DNA from: a virus
DNA: 39,290 nt
Direction: 5' to 3' (one strand)
IMG/VR virus record: IMGVR_UViG_3300035698_035383
Location: 1-39,290 of that record
Position numbers and translations under genes: made by a program
In this document: one piece after another, positions 30,067 to 36,906 of the stretch
How the letters are laid out: each line of letters starts with the position of its first letter
Numbering within the stretch: the first letter of the stretch is position 1
The notes under the pieces: model-generated
What the model was told of the DNA's origin: nothing
Databases searched by the model: none
The model's input: only the letters and a program-made list of their open reading frames with translations

Positions 30067-30904
30067 AAGATATGTTGTGATAACAGGAAACAAATCAACG
30101 CTTAAGAAGTATCGGCAGCTTGAAGCAGTAAAGTTGAATTTAGGAGAGCCGTATTTTGAGTCTGGTGGAGTAGCGATTTACAAAGGGGATGCACTTGAGC
30201 TCGGGAACGATTTACCGCGTGAAGTATTTGACGCCTTAATTGTAGACCCACCTTACTGCTCTGGGGCGGCTGGTAGTGCGGTAGGTGCAGATCCAAAGTT
30301 AAAATATTGTGGAGACAAAAAGACGCTAAACAGGCCTTCCTTTGGTGGTGATTTTCGGGACCAAAGGTCCTTTAAGTATTGGTGCTCCCTTTGGATTGGC
30401 CAGGCTTTCAGAGCGTGTAAGGATTCAGCTTACGGGTTGGTATTTACTGACTGGCGTCAATTAGCAACTGTGACAGATGCTTTGCAGGCCGGCGGTTTTT
30501 GTTACAAGGGATTGGTTAGTTGGAATAAGGGTGGTTGTGCCCGGGCTCCGCATAAAGGCTTCTTTCGGCATCAATGCGAATATGTTCCCTGGGGCTCGAA
30601 GGGGAAGGTTGCCAAGCTGACTGACCGTGGTCCGTTTCCTGGCTGTTATTCGATTACTGTAAAACAGTCTGATAAGCACCACATGACCGGTAAACCGACT
30701 GCATTGATGCAACGGTTGGTTCAATGTGTTCCCGTTGGCGGTTTGGCTTTTGACCCGTTCTGTGGGTCAGGGACGATGTTGGTTGCATCGGTTTTGGAAG
30801 GCCGTCAGGCGGTAGGTTTCGAAGTCTCTGAGGAGTATTGTGAGATTGCTGCTCGTAGGCTTGAGGCCGTTCAGAGGGGTGAGTTGTTGAAGTTTGTGAA
30901 ATAA
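30059..30904 (+). CDS. Site-specific DNA methyltransferase, beta-class motif order (281 aa)
   Basis: Amino-methyltransferase for adenine N6 or cytosine N4. Catalytic DPPY (D63-Y66) comes first; the AdoMet-binding DPFCGSGT (232-239) is near the C-terminus, followed by GFEVSEEYCEIAARRL. This is the beta order seen in phage Dam- and M.MboII-like enzymes. The DPPYCSG variant has a Cys after the Tyr. The start is uncertain: TTG at 30059, GTG at 30077, or a link to the leader frame. As an orphan enzyme (no restriction partner nearby) it probably protects phage DNA or regulates phage genes. Confidence 0.85.
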   Translation: MRRRYVVITGNKSTLKKYRQLEAVKLNLGEPYFESGGVAIYKGDALELGNDLPREVFDALIVDPPYCSGAAGSAVGADPKLKYCGDKKTLNRPSFGGDFRDQRSFKYWCSLWIGQAFRACKDSAYGLVFTDWRQLATVTDALQAGGFCYKGLVSWNKGGCARAPHKGFFRHQCEYVPWGSKGKVAKLTDRGPFPGCYSITVKQSDKHHMTGKPTALMQRLVQCVPVGGLAFDPFCGSGTMLVASVLEGRQAVGFEVSEEYCEIAARRLEAVQRGELLKFVK

Positions 30905-30958
30905 TGATCAGTGAAGTACAGTCAGGTTTCAGTGTTGAAGTATAGGAATGTTATGAAA

Positions 30959-30998
30959 TTAAAACGGACCTAGAGGAATACCCAAAGGTCCGTTTTAA
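30959..30998. terminator. Bidirectional terminator between convergent genes
   Basis: TTAAAACGGACCT (30959-30971) and AGGTCCGTTTTAA (30986-30998) form a perfect 13-bp stem with flanking A and T tracts, so it works on both strands. It separates the plus-strand methyltransferase from the minus-strand RHH gene and marks the end of the late operon. Confidence 0.88.
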
Positions 30999-31011
30999 AA
31001 AATGGTGATTA

Positions 31012-31257
31012 TTAATTATCTGTAGGATGAGGCAAAAGTACCACTACTGTTTCTTTTTTGCTATCTTTTTCTCTAATTATGAGTTCGGATGACTTCTTTT
31101 TTTCTTGCCAAAGATATTCATATACAGCGAGCGCTGATCGTAGAACCTCAGCCATGCTATCAGCTTCTGAGTATTCTTTAAGACGTTCGATTCTGTCTTT
31201 GACATACTTTGGCATTTCAAGATTTATCCGAACTTTCTCCGGGATCTTTTGAGCCAT
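31012..31257 (-). CDS. Ribbon-helix-helix DNA-binding protein (81 aa)
   Basis: I chose the ATG encoding MAQKIPEKVRINLEMP; a longer frame from 31290 is possible. The strand VRINLEMP followed by helices YVKDRIERLKEYSEADSMAEVLRSALAVYEYLW is a clear RHH (CopG/Arc-type) fold, a dimeric DNA-binding domain. A polar C-terminal tail follows. It overlaps the 3' end of a membrane-protein gene transcribed in the same direction. RHH proteins often autoregulate their operons; inverted repeats lie in the divergent region upstream (31600-31910). Confidence 0.82.
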   Translation of the reverse strand: MAQKIPEKVRINLEMPKYVKDRIERLKEYSEADSMAEVLRSALAVYEYLWQEKKKSSELIIREKDSKKETVVVLLPHPTDN

Positions 31258-31573
31258 TGTTATTGCGTTTTGCTCCTTCCTGAGATGCACTTCTAAACAA
31301 GTGCATTAAAATAATTAGTGTTATACACACCATGGAAACAACAGCAACGGTTATACCGTCGTTCTGAATTGCTATTGTCGCTATGGCAATGATTGCAATT
31401 AACTCAAGAAAAAACCTTACTTGAGTTACTCGTTCAAATATAAATTTAATAAAACCAGAGTTTACACTTACCGAAGCAATGTCAGTTCTGGTTTCTTCAT
31501 ACTTGGCGTCGAGTTTTTGCCAAAGTTTATGATCTGGTCCTTTATTGTTTTCATCATCGCCCTTTCCCAGCAT
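31217..31573 (-). CDS. Two-TM hypothetical membrane protein (118 aa)
   Basis: AAAGGATTT precedes the ATG. The N-terminal 45 residues are soluble and charged (DHKLWQKLDAKYEETRTDIASVSV). Residues about 54-68 and 74-92 are hydrophobic (FFLELIAIIAIATIAI, ITVAVVSMVCITLIILMHLF), and the C-terminus is basic. The ends overlap the downstream RHH gene by about 40 bases, implying an operon. Small two-TM phage proteins can mediate superinfection exclusion or act as toxins held by a repressor; neither is shown here. Confidence 0.65.
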   Translation of the reverse strand: MLGKGDDENNKGPDHKLWQKLDAKYEETRTDIASVSVNSGFIKFIFERVTQVRFFLELIAIIAIATIAIQNDGITVAVVSMVCITLIILMHLFRSASQEGAKRNNNGSKDPGESSDKS

Positions 31574-31599
31574 AATAAATCCTTTATAACATGATGGAA

Positions 31600-31622
31600 T
31601 TTACTGCGTGCTTCACAGTAAA
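31600..31622. promoter_or_regulatory. Inverted repeat upstream of the RHH operon
   Basis: TTTACTG and CAGTAAA, 9-nt spacer, 27 bases upstream of the minus-strand membrane-protein start. This is a plausible autoregulatory operator for the RHH protein. Confidence 0.4.
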
Positions 31623-31719
31623 AATCCATCAAAAACAAAAATAGGGGTCCTGGCCGTAACAGCCAAATAGATAGTTCGCACATGTGAAGCTCCTTCGACA
31701 TAGGTTAATAAATTTTCAC

Positions 31720-31750
31720 TACCCGGTACTTGTAAACGAATTTCCGGGTA
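31720..31750. promoter_or_regulatory. Inverted repeat TACCCGG/CCGGGTA
   Basis: Perfect 7-bp arms with a 17-nt spacer. First of four closely packed inverted repeats; related CGAATT blocks follow it as direct repeats. Possible regulatory site. Confidence 0.4.
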
Positions 31751-31761
31751 CGAATTCCGAA

Positions 31762-31801
31762 TTGAATTAGCGAATATTTTTTTCCATTTTCGCTAATTCA
31801 A
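31762..31801. promoter_or_regulatory. Long inverted repeat with T-rich spacer
   Basis: TTGAATTAGCGAA and TTCGCTAATTCAA are perfect 13-bp arms separated by 14 bases that include seven T in a row. It can form a stable hairpin or bind a protein pair. Confidence 0.5.
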
Positions 31802-31812
31802 AAGCATGGTAT

Positions 31813-31849
31813 AACCACGCTATGGGCAAGTATTACACATAGCGTGGTT
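31813..31849. promoter_or_regulatory. Inverted repeat followed by a T-run (terminator or attenuator)
   Basis: AACCACGCTATG and CATAGCGTGGTT are perfect 12-bp arms with a 13-nt loop, followed by TTGTC. On the plus strand it resembles an intrinsic terminator. Its right arm shares three bases with the next inverted repeat, so the two structures could exclude each other. Confidence 0.5.
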
Positions 31850-31874
31850 TTGTCAATATTTGTTTTGACAAAAC
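31847..31874. promoter_or_regulatory. Inverted repeat overlapping a -35 element
   Basis: GTTTTGTCAA and TTGACAAAAC, perfect 10-bp arms with an 8-nt spacer. The right arm contains TTGACA, a consensus -35, so binding here would block the promoter. Confidence 0.55.
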
Positions 31875-31910
31875 ACTTAAAAAAACAGTTTAAATCATCC
31901 TGAGATGATT
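31865..31910 (+). promoter_or_regulatory. Promoter and operator for the secreted protein gene
   Basis: A consensus TTGACA (31865-31870) is followed after 18 bases by TTTAAA (31889), a fair -10. The inverted repeat AATCATC-CTGA-GATGATT (31893-31910) sits over the expected start of transcription. The transcript would carry an untranslated leader of about 80 bases to the ATG at 31981. Confidence 0.5.
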
Positions 31911-31980
31911 ATGCTTGATTATTGGAATGAATTAGAGATTAGCACGAAGAAGTTACCTCAAAAATAACTGGAGAGAAACA

Positions 31981-32706
31981 ATGAAGAAATGGACTTTAGT
32001 CCTACTCGCACTGCTCCCAACCCCACTACACGCCCAACCCACCACCATAATTCACATCTTAAATATCCACTACGTTACACCCGAAGTCTACGCAACCGAT
32101 TTAAAAGACCAGGACAGCACGCTTACTCAAGAGCAGATTGACAAGCAGTACTTTGAGTTTCTTAAAGGTGTGGAAGCGAGACAGAAGGATCAGGTAATCC
32201 TTCTCAGAAAGGCAATCAAACTATACAAACTCAAGGGAGTCTACATCGAAGGGCTGACTGAGAAGAACCACAAGGAAATAATGAAGTCGGTTGAGTCGAT
32301 GAAGGAGTACGAGAAAACTAAGGAAGACCCACCCGATGTATTCTTAGAGTTATTCGCCTGGCAAGACAGACTGGTACTCGGTGCGGCTGGTCAACTCGTG
32401 GTAAAAGGTGAGCTTGAAACCTTACTCGTTACAGAGGACTCAGAGGCCTTTGAGGCGGCTAACCCGGTCACGCCTGATGGAAAGGTTGTCTTTGACAAGA
32501 AGGCTGGCGAGAGGCGAGAGGACGCGATTGTAAGCAACCTGTTAAAGGGTAGCGAGGTGGTTGTGATTGTGCTTGGGGAAGATCACGACTTGGGTGATAA
32601 TATTAAACGGTTAGGGCCTGGAGTGGAGTATCGGCGGGTTGTTATGACGGATCGGTCGAGGAGAAGGGGAGAGCCACGAATTATAATTCGGAAGGTTGGG
32701 GAGTGA
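31981..32706 (+). CDS. Secreted TraB/ChaN-like hypothetical protein (241 aa)
   Basis: GGAGAG precedes the ATG. Residues 1-19 are a signal peptide (KKWTLVLLALLPTPLHAQ, cleavage after HA or AQ). The mature protein opens with IIHILNIHYVTPEVYATDL, and later shows GVYIEGLTEKN, LVLGAAGQLVVKGEL and REDAIVSNLLKGSEVVVIVLGEDHDLGDN. Paired histidine/acid motifs at the N- and C-termini with a VVxVxGxxHxL strand are the outline of TraB/PrgY/ChaN-type folds. It looks like an exported cargo (moron) gene expressed from its own promoter. Exact family uncertain. Confidence 0.6.
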   Translation: MKKWTLVLLALLPTPLHAQPTTIIHILNIHYVTPEVYATDLKDQDSTLTQEQIDKQYFEFLKGVEARQKDQVILLRKAIKLYKLKGVYIEGLTEKNHKEIMKSVESMKEYEKTKEDPPDVFLELFAWQDRLVLGAAGQLVVKGELETLLVTEDSEAFEAANPVTPDGKVVFDKKAGERREDAIVSNLLKGSEVVVIVLGEDHDLGDNIKRLGPGVEYRRVVMTDRSRRRGEPRIIIRKVGE

Positions 32707-32714
32707 TGAAGTGA

Positions 32715-33254
32715 CTAACCTTTTTTCTTTTTCTTTTTAGGCGGCTTTGAAACCATGATTTTTATGTGCCCTTCGTCATCGCGTTCTGCATGCCAATCAA
32801 TACCCAGTTTTTTAAATTTCTCAATTTGATCGAGCACGGTTTTGGATCGTATAGCTTCAGCCTGTGCTCGATATTTATCAGCTTTCGCTGAAGATAAATT
32901 TTCGATCGCGTCAGTAGTTGCTTGATTATGGTCAGTTATCGATTCAGTCAATTCAATTTCAACTTTAGCCTTTTGGTTCTGGATTTCACTTATTGCATTC
33001 TGGGAAACCTTCTTTTTAATCCAATTGTAAGTACTCTCAAATATCGCATAAGTTACAAAAAGCCCTGGTGAATTTACCATTACCAATAACTCTATAACAC
33101 GTGTGTTAAGAGTCTTCGGTGCATCGACATTTAATACCTCTGTTAGTGATTCAGCCCGACTTTCAAGTCTTTCATTTTCTCCCCCGATGTCTCCCAAATT
33201 TATTTTTGCAAGCTCTGGGTCTGGTCTGCCTTCAGGATGTGGTAGCTTATTCAT
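32715..33254 (-). CDS. Coiled-coil hypothetical protein with lysine-rich tail (179 aa)
   Basis: Last gene of the minus-strand cassette, coupled to the upstream gene by a 4-base overlap. It has a polar N-terminus, a moderately hydrophobic segment (VIELLVMVNSPGLFVTYAIF), a long helical region (QNQKAKVEIELTESITDHNQATTDAIENLSSAKADKYRAQAEAI), and ends in PPKKKKKKG. The hydrophobic stretch may be an amphipathic or membrane-associated helix. No family recognised. Confidence 0.6.
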   Translation of the reverse strand: MNKLPHPEGRPDPELAKINLGDIGGENERLESRAESLTEVLNVDAPKTLNTRVIELLVMVNSPGLFVTYAIFESTYNWIKKKVSQNAISEIQNQKAKVEIELTESITDHNQATTDAIENLSSAKADKYRAQAEAIRSKTVLDQIEKFKKLGIDWHAERDDEGHIKIMVSKPPKKKKKKG

Positions 33255-34171
33255 ACTTCCACTCCTACGTTCTCAGGGAGTAAGGTTTTCCCTTCAACGA
33301 CTTTCAAGCCCTCTCCTCCTAGTGAGCGATAGGACTCAGATATATAGTTGATAAATTCAGCCATCTCCTCTTTAGTAAAATCACACTCATCAAAATAGAC
33401 GGAAATTAAAGGTTCGGGGGCCGACTCCTCGAATCGTTTAGCAAGTTCTTCTGGTGACTCTTCCACCAATTCGCGTTCCCATTCCGCGACGGTTCTGCCG
33501 TAGTGTATCTTAGCATTTGTGTACCAGTCAGGTGGTGAACCGTGCCAGAGGTCTCCTAGTGGGCCGGGTTCTGACGCGTCGGTGACCTCGGTATTAAGTT
33601 CCTTAAGCAGCTTGTAATCCATTCTGGATGCGATCACGAGTTGTCTGGCGGCGGCATCGGCGGCATCGGCGGCATCGGCGGCATCGGCGGTGCTGTTGAA
33701 ATCGACGGCGTAGGCGGCGGTGCGAGCGTTTCTGGCGGCGGAGTGGGCGGCGGCGGCGGCGAAATCGGTTGCTCTGCCAGCGGCATAGATTTCTATGCCG
33801 CTGGCCCTCGTGGCATCGGCTTTGATTTCGGTTTCGGCGGCGTGGGCGGCAGCGGTAGTAGCACTGGCATAGACGGCGAGAATGTCGGCTGTGGTGGCGG
33901 CGATTTCGGCGGCGGCGAGTTCGGCGGCGATTTCGGCGGCGGCGGCGGCATCGGCCCTGGCGGTGTTGGCGTTGTTGATGTTGGCGTAAATCAGAATTCT
34001 ATATTCACTATTGAGATTAACAACCGCTTTTTTATATTTAGCTGTTGAACCTTTCCATGAAACCAAAAGCGGCTGAACCCGTAAGGCACAACGAATGGCA
34101 TACAAAGCTATTGAAGAAATAGAAAGCCCTTTCAATTCTTCCTCACTTGGTAACTCAACTTCATCACTCAT
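33251..34171 (-). CDS. Tripartite alanine-rich hypothetical protein (about 306 aa)
   Basis: I chose the ATG at 34171 (AGGTGA five bases upstream). Part one (about 1-60) has LSISSIALYAIRCALRVQPLLVSW. Part two (about 65-175) is an alanine-dominated helical region with short repeats (AAELAAAEIAA, four DAA units). Part three (180-306) has GPLGDLWHGSPPDWY and SVYFDECDFTKEEMAEFINYI followed by SESYRSLGGEGLKV. From memory this three-part layout occurs in alanine-rich hypothetical proteins of cyanobacteria and planctomycetes; I cannot name the family. The GC-rich Ala tract is compositionally unlike its AT-rich neighbours, partly because of Ala codons. Confidence 0.7.
   Translation of the reverse strand: MSDEVELPSEEELKGLSISSIALYAIRCALRVQPLLVSWKGSTAKYKKAVVNLNSEYRILIYANINNANTARADAAAAAEIAAELAAAEIAATTADILAVYASATTAAAHAAETEIKADATRASGIEIYAAGRATDFAAAAAHSAARNARTAAYAVDFNSTADAADAADAADAAARQLVIASRMDYKLLKELNTEVTDASEPGPLGDLWHGSPPDWYTNAKIHYGRTVAEWERELVEESPEELAKRFEESAPEPLISVYFDECDFTKEEMAEFINYISESYRSLGGEGLKVVEGKTLLPENVGVEV
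33650..33685. repeat. 9-bp tandem repeat inside the alanine-rich gene
   Basis: GGCGGCATC occurs four times in perfect tandem at 33650, 33659, 33668 and 33677, encoding DAA units on the minus strand. Because 9 is a multiple of 3, copy-number change would alter length without frameshift. More degenerate GGCGGC-rich sequence runs to about 33985. Confidence 0.9.
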
Positions 34172-34223
34172 CACTATCACCTATTACTAAGTTGGTTTAC
34201 TAACTTTTATGACTGCTGCTGAA

Positions 34224-35009
34224 TCATTCTGTTAGGTTTGTTTTTGTTGCTGATTGGGGGGCTTGGGCTTGGGACGGTTGGGACAGAGATTCTAATTCAA
34301 CAAGTTTTTCTTCCTGTTCTTCGACTCGTTTTGAGAGTACTTTTATTCTCTCCAGTTCTGCTAAGGACGATTCATATATTGATTTCATAGCGACATCCGT
34401 AGTTTTTAAATTACGTTCTATTGACCTCATCAGTCGTATCATTAATAGACAGAAGGCTATAAAAGTGATTATGCCAACTCCAATGAAATATTTCGCTCTC
34501 TCTTGTGAATTACTACCTTGCACAATAATGACACCCTCAGACTTAGAAAAAAATTCTGGTTGAATGTTTTGGTTGGTTATGATTCTGACGCCAATCATAT
34601 CCCCGGGGTTCATTAACCCGACACTCATTTCCATTTCAGACCAGTCACTTTTTCCTTCGACAACCTTGCCAAATTTACGCTTTGGATTAGTACTGTATGA
34701 TAGGTTTAATATCTTGAATTCAGCATTGTTTTGCTTATCTACAGGGAAAAAGAAATCAAATGGAACATCTTTGATCGGCAGGTTTCCAGAGTTCCAGATT
34801 TGAATTCTATGACTAAAAATTTCCTTAACTGGAATGTCATTAACTATAATCTTAACTTCATCAGTTGATGGATTCTTCATGAATACTTCGGATGGTTCGA
34901 TTGTGTAGGAGAGTTCCTTGTATTGAGTTGTGTAATAATAGACGCCAAGACTACACACTATTCCGACAAATAAAGGGTGTTTTATAATTGATTTGATTTT
35001 TTCGGACAT
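34224..35009 (-). CDS. Membrane-anchored protein: TM - beta domain - TM - coiled coil (261 aa)
   Basis: A hydrophobic segment near residues 10-26 (HPLFVGIVCSLGVYYY) is followed by about 150 residues with strand-rich, Ig-like sequence (VKEIFSHRIQIWNSGNLPIKDVPFDFFFPV, MNPGDMIGVRIITNQ). A second TM lies around 177-195 (FIGVGIITFIAFCLLMIRL), then a coiled coil (LAELERIKVLSKRVEEQEEKLVELESL). The extracytoplasmic domain is probably a sensor or partner-binding module. Two bases separate it from the similarly built upstream gene. Function unknown. Confidence 0.65.
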   Translation of the reverse strand: MSEKIKSIIKHPLFVGIVCSLGVYYYTTQYKELSYTIEPSEVFMKNPSTDEVKIIVNDIPVKEIFSHRIQIWNSGNLPIKDVPFDFFFPVDKQNNAEFKILNLSYSTNPKRKFGKVVEGKSDWSEMEMSVGLMNPGDMIGVRIITNQNIQPEFFSKSEGVIIVQGSNSQERAKYFIGVGIITFIAFCLLMIRLMRSIERNLKTTDVAMKSIYESSLAELERIKVLSKRVEEQEEKLVELESLSQPSQAQAPQSATKTNLTE

Positions 35010-35011
35010 TG

Positions 35012-35890
35012 TTATTGTTGATCTGTTGTAGGGTTAGAATCTATGGAAGTTTCCTGTGGGTGTTCAGTAGAATTGTTATTGCTTGAAAGCTTATCAAGCA
35101 AATATTTCACGCATATTAAACCGGGAATATAAATCATCAACAAGACCAACCAGTAAACCCAATTGATTTCTATCTTGTACCAAGAAGGCTGAGAGAGAAT
35201 AGGGAATTCTACAGAGGCCTCTCCCTTGTCGTGGACTAAACTAAAACTTGATTCCAAACTATACTGACTGGCTGGACTTGAAGAAGACCATCCGGTGACA
35301 AGTACAGACTCTTTGGGGTTTAGCTCACCAATTTCCACGCGTTTATAAGTGTAGCCAGAAAATAGCCGATCAAATTTTTCAACTGGCTCAGACATTACTT
35401 TTGTTTTTAAGCCATCTCCTTGAATCTGTATAAATATTGATTCAGGTACTATTAGGGTAATACCCGAAAGTTTATTGGTGCCTGTGTTTTTGACTTTTAC
35501 AGTGTATTGTCCCCCTATTCTCTCAAAAAGATGGGGTGTTCCGGGAAGCAACTCTGATATAAATTCATTTGAAAGATTATTTAAAATTCTCAATGTGTGA
35601 TTATTGGACTCTTCGGAAATCTCCTGGTCTTTCACTGACTCAGTATAAAATTTTTCCAGAGACTCTGATTCTAGTTGTTGGTATCTGTAGTTGAAATAAT
35701 CATCCATTGAAATTGGAAGCTGAAAACTAGTGTGTTCAATAGTTGCTGTTAAAGGCTGTTTAAGAGGTAAAACTACCCTGTCATATATTTGTATGAATGC
35801 TAATACGGTAGCTAGAGTTATTCCAACGGTGGAAATGACAGTTTTAATAATAACAGCTTTGTTTGATTGCTCTTTATTTTCTTCAGCCAA
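35012..35890 (-). CDS. Membrane-anchored protein: TM - beta domain - TM (292 aa)
   Basis: TTG start with ATGGAGAG upstream. An N-terminal TM (about 12-31, VIIKTVISTVGITLATVLAFIQI) is followed by about 200 residues ending in a beta-rich region (GGQYTVKVKNTGTNKLSGITLIVPESIF, KRVEIGELNPKESVLVTGW). A second TM lies at about 243-264 (VYWLVLLMIYIPGLICVKYLL), then a polar tail. It shares the TM-beta-TM layout with the next gene and lies 2 bases from it, so the pair likely acts together. The VKNTG and INPKE-type segments recall adhesin-like beta domains. Unknown function. Confidence 0.65.
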   Translation of the reverse strand: MAEENKEQSNKAVIIKTVISTVGITLATVLAFIQIYDRVVLPLKQPLTATIEHTSFQLPISMDDYFNYRYQQLESESLEKFYTESVKDQEISEESNNHTLRILNNLSNEFISELLPGTPHLFERIGGQYTVKVKNTGTNKLSGITLIVPESIFIQIQGDGLKTKVMSEPVEKFDRLFSGYTYKRVEIGELNPKESVLVTGWSSSSPASQYSLESSFSLVHDKGEASVEFPILSQPSWYKIEINWVYWLVLLMIYIPGLICVKYLLDKLSSNNNSTEHPQETSIDSNPTTDQQ

Positions 35891-35943
35891 AATTTCTCTC
35901 CATTTTGTAGTTAGTTCCTATTACTAGAACGCACCTACTCATC

Positions 35944-35968
35944 ACTTGGATTAAAAAAATATCCAAGT
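35944..35968. terminator. Inverted repeat downstream of the cassette's first gene
   Basis: ACTTGGAT and ATCCAAGT, 8-bp arms, 9-nt A/T spacer, followed on the plus strand by TTTTATT. It lies just after the stop of the minus-strand gene 35970-36539 and may partially terminate or separate it from the following four genes. Confidence 0.4.
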
Positions 35969-35969
35969 T

Positions 35970-36539
35970 TTATTCTTTAAAGAACACCGGATTCAAATCA
36001 AGGTCGTCTGAGATTGAGAAAACGTCAGTGAATATGAAATTGTCCCAGTTGATTCTATCGACAGTTGCCTTGTTGTAAGTGGTAGTAACGATCAGGGTTT
36101 CATTACTATTACCAAAAGTATCTACCAGAGCTGCTGATACTTTCACTGTAATCGAACCATATTCATAGCCCGAGTTCTTGACCGCTTCCAGTGTGTCGGT
36201 GACATCGGTTTGAATACCGGTCTTTGCCATTGATGGTGTCAAATTGTCGTCAGCGAAAATGTAGACGTCGATGTCGCTGCCTGACATTTTGATCTCAACA
36301 CGCTGGTTACCACGATTAGATTTGCCAAGAGTTTTTTCGATGTCGTGGTTCAGTCGCTCAACTGAACCTTTCGGCATTTCCTTATCTAGCTTTTCCTGTG
36401 CTACCTTTTGGGCTTCTTGGTACTCATCGACTTTTTTAATCGTCGTGTCGATTCCTTTAAACATCAGGAACCCACCAAGGATTATTATAAATAGACAGCC
36501 AAAAGCCATCTGACCACAGCCCGCTTTCTTCTTTGCCAC
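35970..36539 (-). CDS. Single-TM exported hypothetical protein (189 aa)
   Basis: I chose the GTG at 36539 (GAGAG eight bases upstream) over the TTG at 36554. The N-terminus is basic, then a TM (FGCLFIIILGGFLMFKGI), a helical spacer, and a beta domain with RVEIKMSGSDIDVYIFADDNLTPSM, SITVKVSAALVDTFGNSNETLIVTTTYNKATVDRINWDNFIF and FSISDDLDLNPVFF. The final motif set (NLT, LVDxxGN, ATVDxINWxxFxF, SDDxxxxPxF) recalls a domain in proteins of mobile elements and actinobacteria. First gene of the minus-strand cassette. Confidence 0.65.
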   Translation of the reverse strand: MAKKKAGCGQMAFGCLFIIILGGFLMFKGIDTTIKKVDEYQEAQKVAQEKLDKEMPKGSVERLNHDIEKTLGKSNRGNQRVEIKMSGSDIDVYIFADDNLTPSMAKTGIQTDVTDTLEAVKNSGYEYGSITVKVSAALVDTFGNSNETLIVTTTYNKATVDRINWDNFIFTDVFSISDDLDLNPVFFKE

Positions 36540-36906
36540 TGCTGATTCTCTCAATAAAGCGTGCCTGCTTTATTCTTCCAGTTATGACCTACAACCAGCC
36601 TACCAAAGCCTCATTCCTGATCAACTGTCAGATGAAAATGAGATCACATATTTACCCAAAATGTTAAAATATAACGGCAATCTTATTGACTGTACATTTC
36701 GGTTTGATATACTAGTCTATCGCTGTTAATTGATTCCAAATTTGCCTGGTGGCAACCGCGTTTGGCTCGCTGAAAGTAGCCAAAACCTCAACGCTTTTCT
36801 TCGTTCGGCCTGTATCGGAATCCGGGTCAAATCCAATCCCACGGAAGTCAGTAGCGTGTCTGCGTATGCCTGCTGAGCGGCTACCTCTGCGCAATGAGGT
36901 GATTCA
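36540..36906. other. Divergent regulatory region with plus-strand promoter
   Basis: No supported gene in 367 bases. It holds an inverted repeat (AATAAAGC/GCTTTATT, 36553-36574) just upstream of the minus-strand cassette start and a sigma70-type promoter facing right (36686-36713). Two 60-64 residue minus frames here overlap the promoter and have no ribosome sites. Confidence 0.55.
36686..36713 (+). promoter_or_regulatory. Sigma70-type promoter for the regulatory module
   Basis: TTGACT (-35, 36686-36691), 16-bp spacer, TATACT (-10, 36708-36713): each one mismatch from consensus. The expected start is near 36720, giving a leader of about 190 bases before the LexA-like gene. Confidence 0.6.

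Larger units (their letters stand above)
31574..31980. other. Divergent intergenic region rich in inverted repeats
   Basis: This 407-base region separates the minus-strand RHH operon from the plus-strand secreted protein. It holds six perfect inverted repeats of 7-13 bp arms between 31600 and 31910, plus a TTGACA-type promoter. A 71-77 residue minus-strand frame (31468-31701) has an AAGGAG site but overlaps the membrane-protein gene by over 100 bases and was not accepted. Confidence 0.6.

Noticed and set aside
31468-31701. 77-residue minus frame, alternative start at 31683 with AAGGAG
   Set aside because: Good ribosome site, but it overlaps the membrane-protein gene by over 100 bases in another frame and shows no domain. 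Left unresolved.
33641-34048. 135-residue glycine-rich frame on the plus strand
   Set aside because: It is the antisense of the alanine-rich gene; GGC/GGT repeats arise from GCC/ACC Ala codons. No ribosome site.
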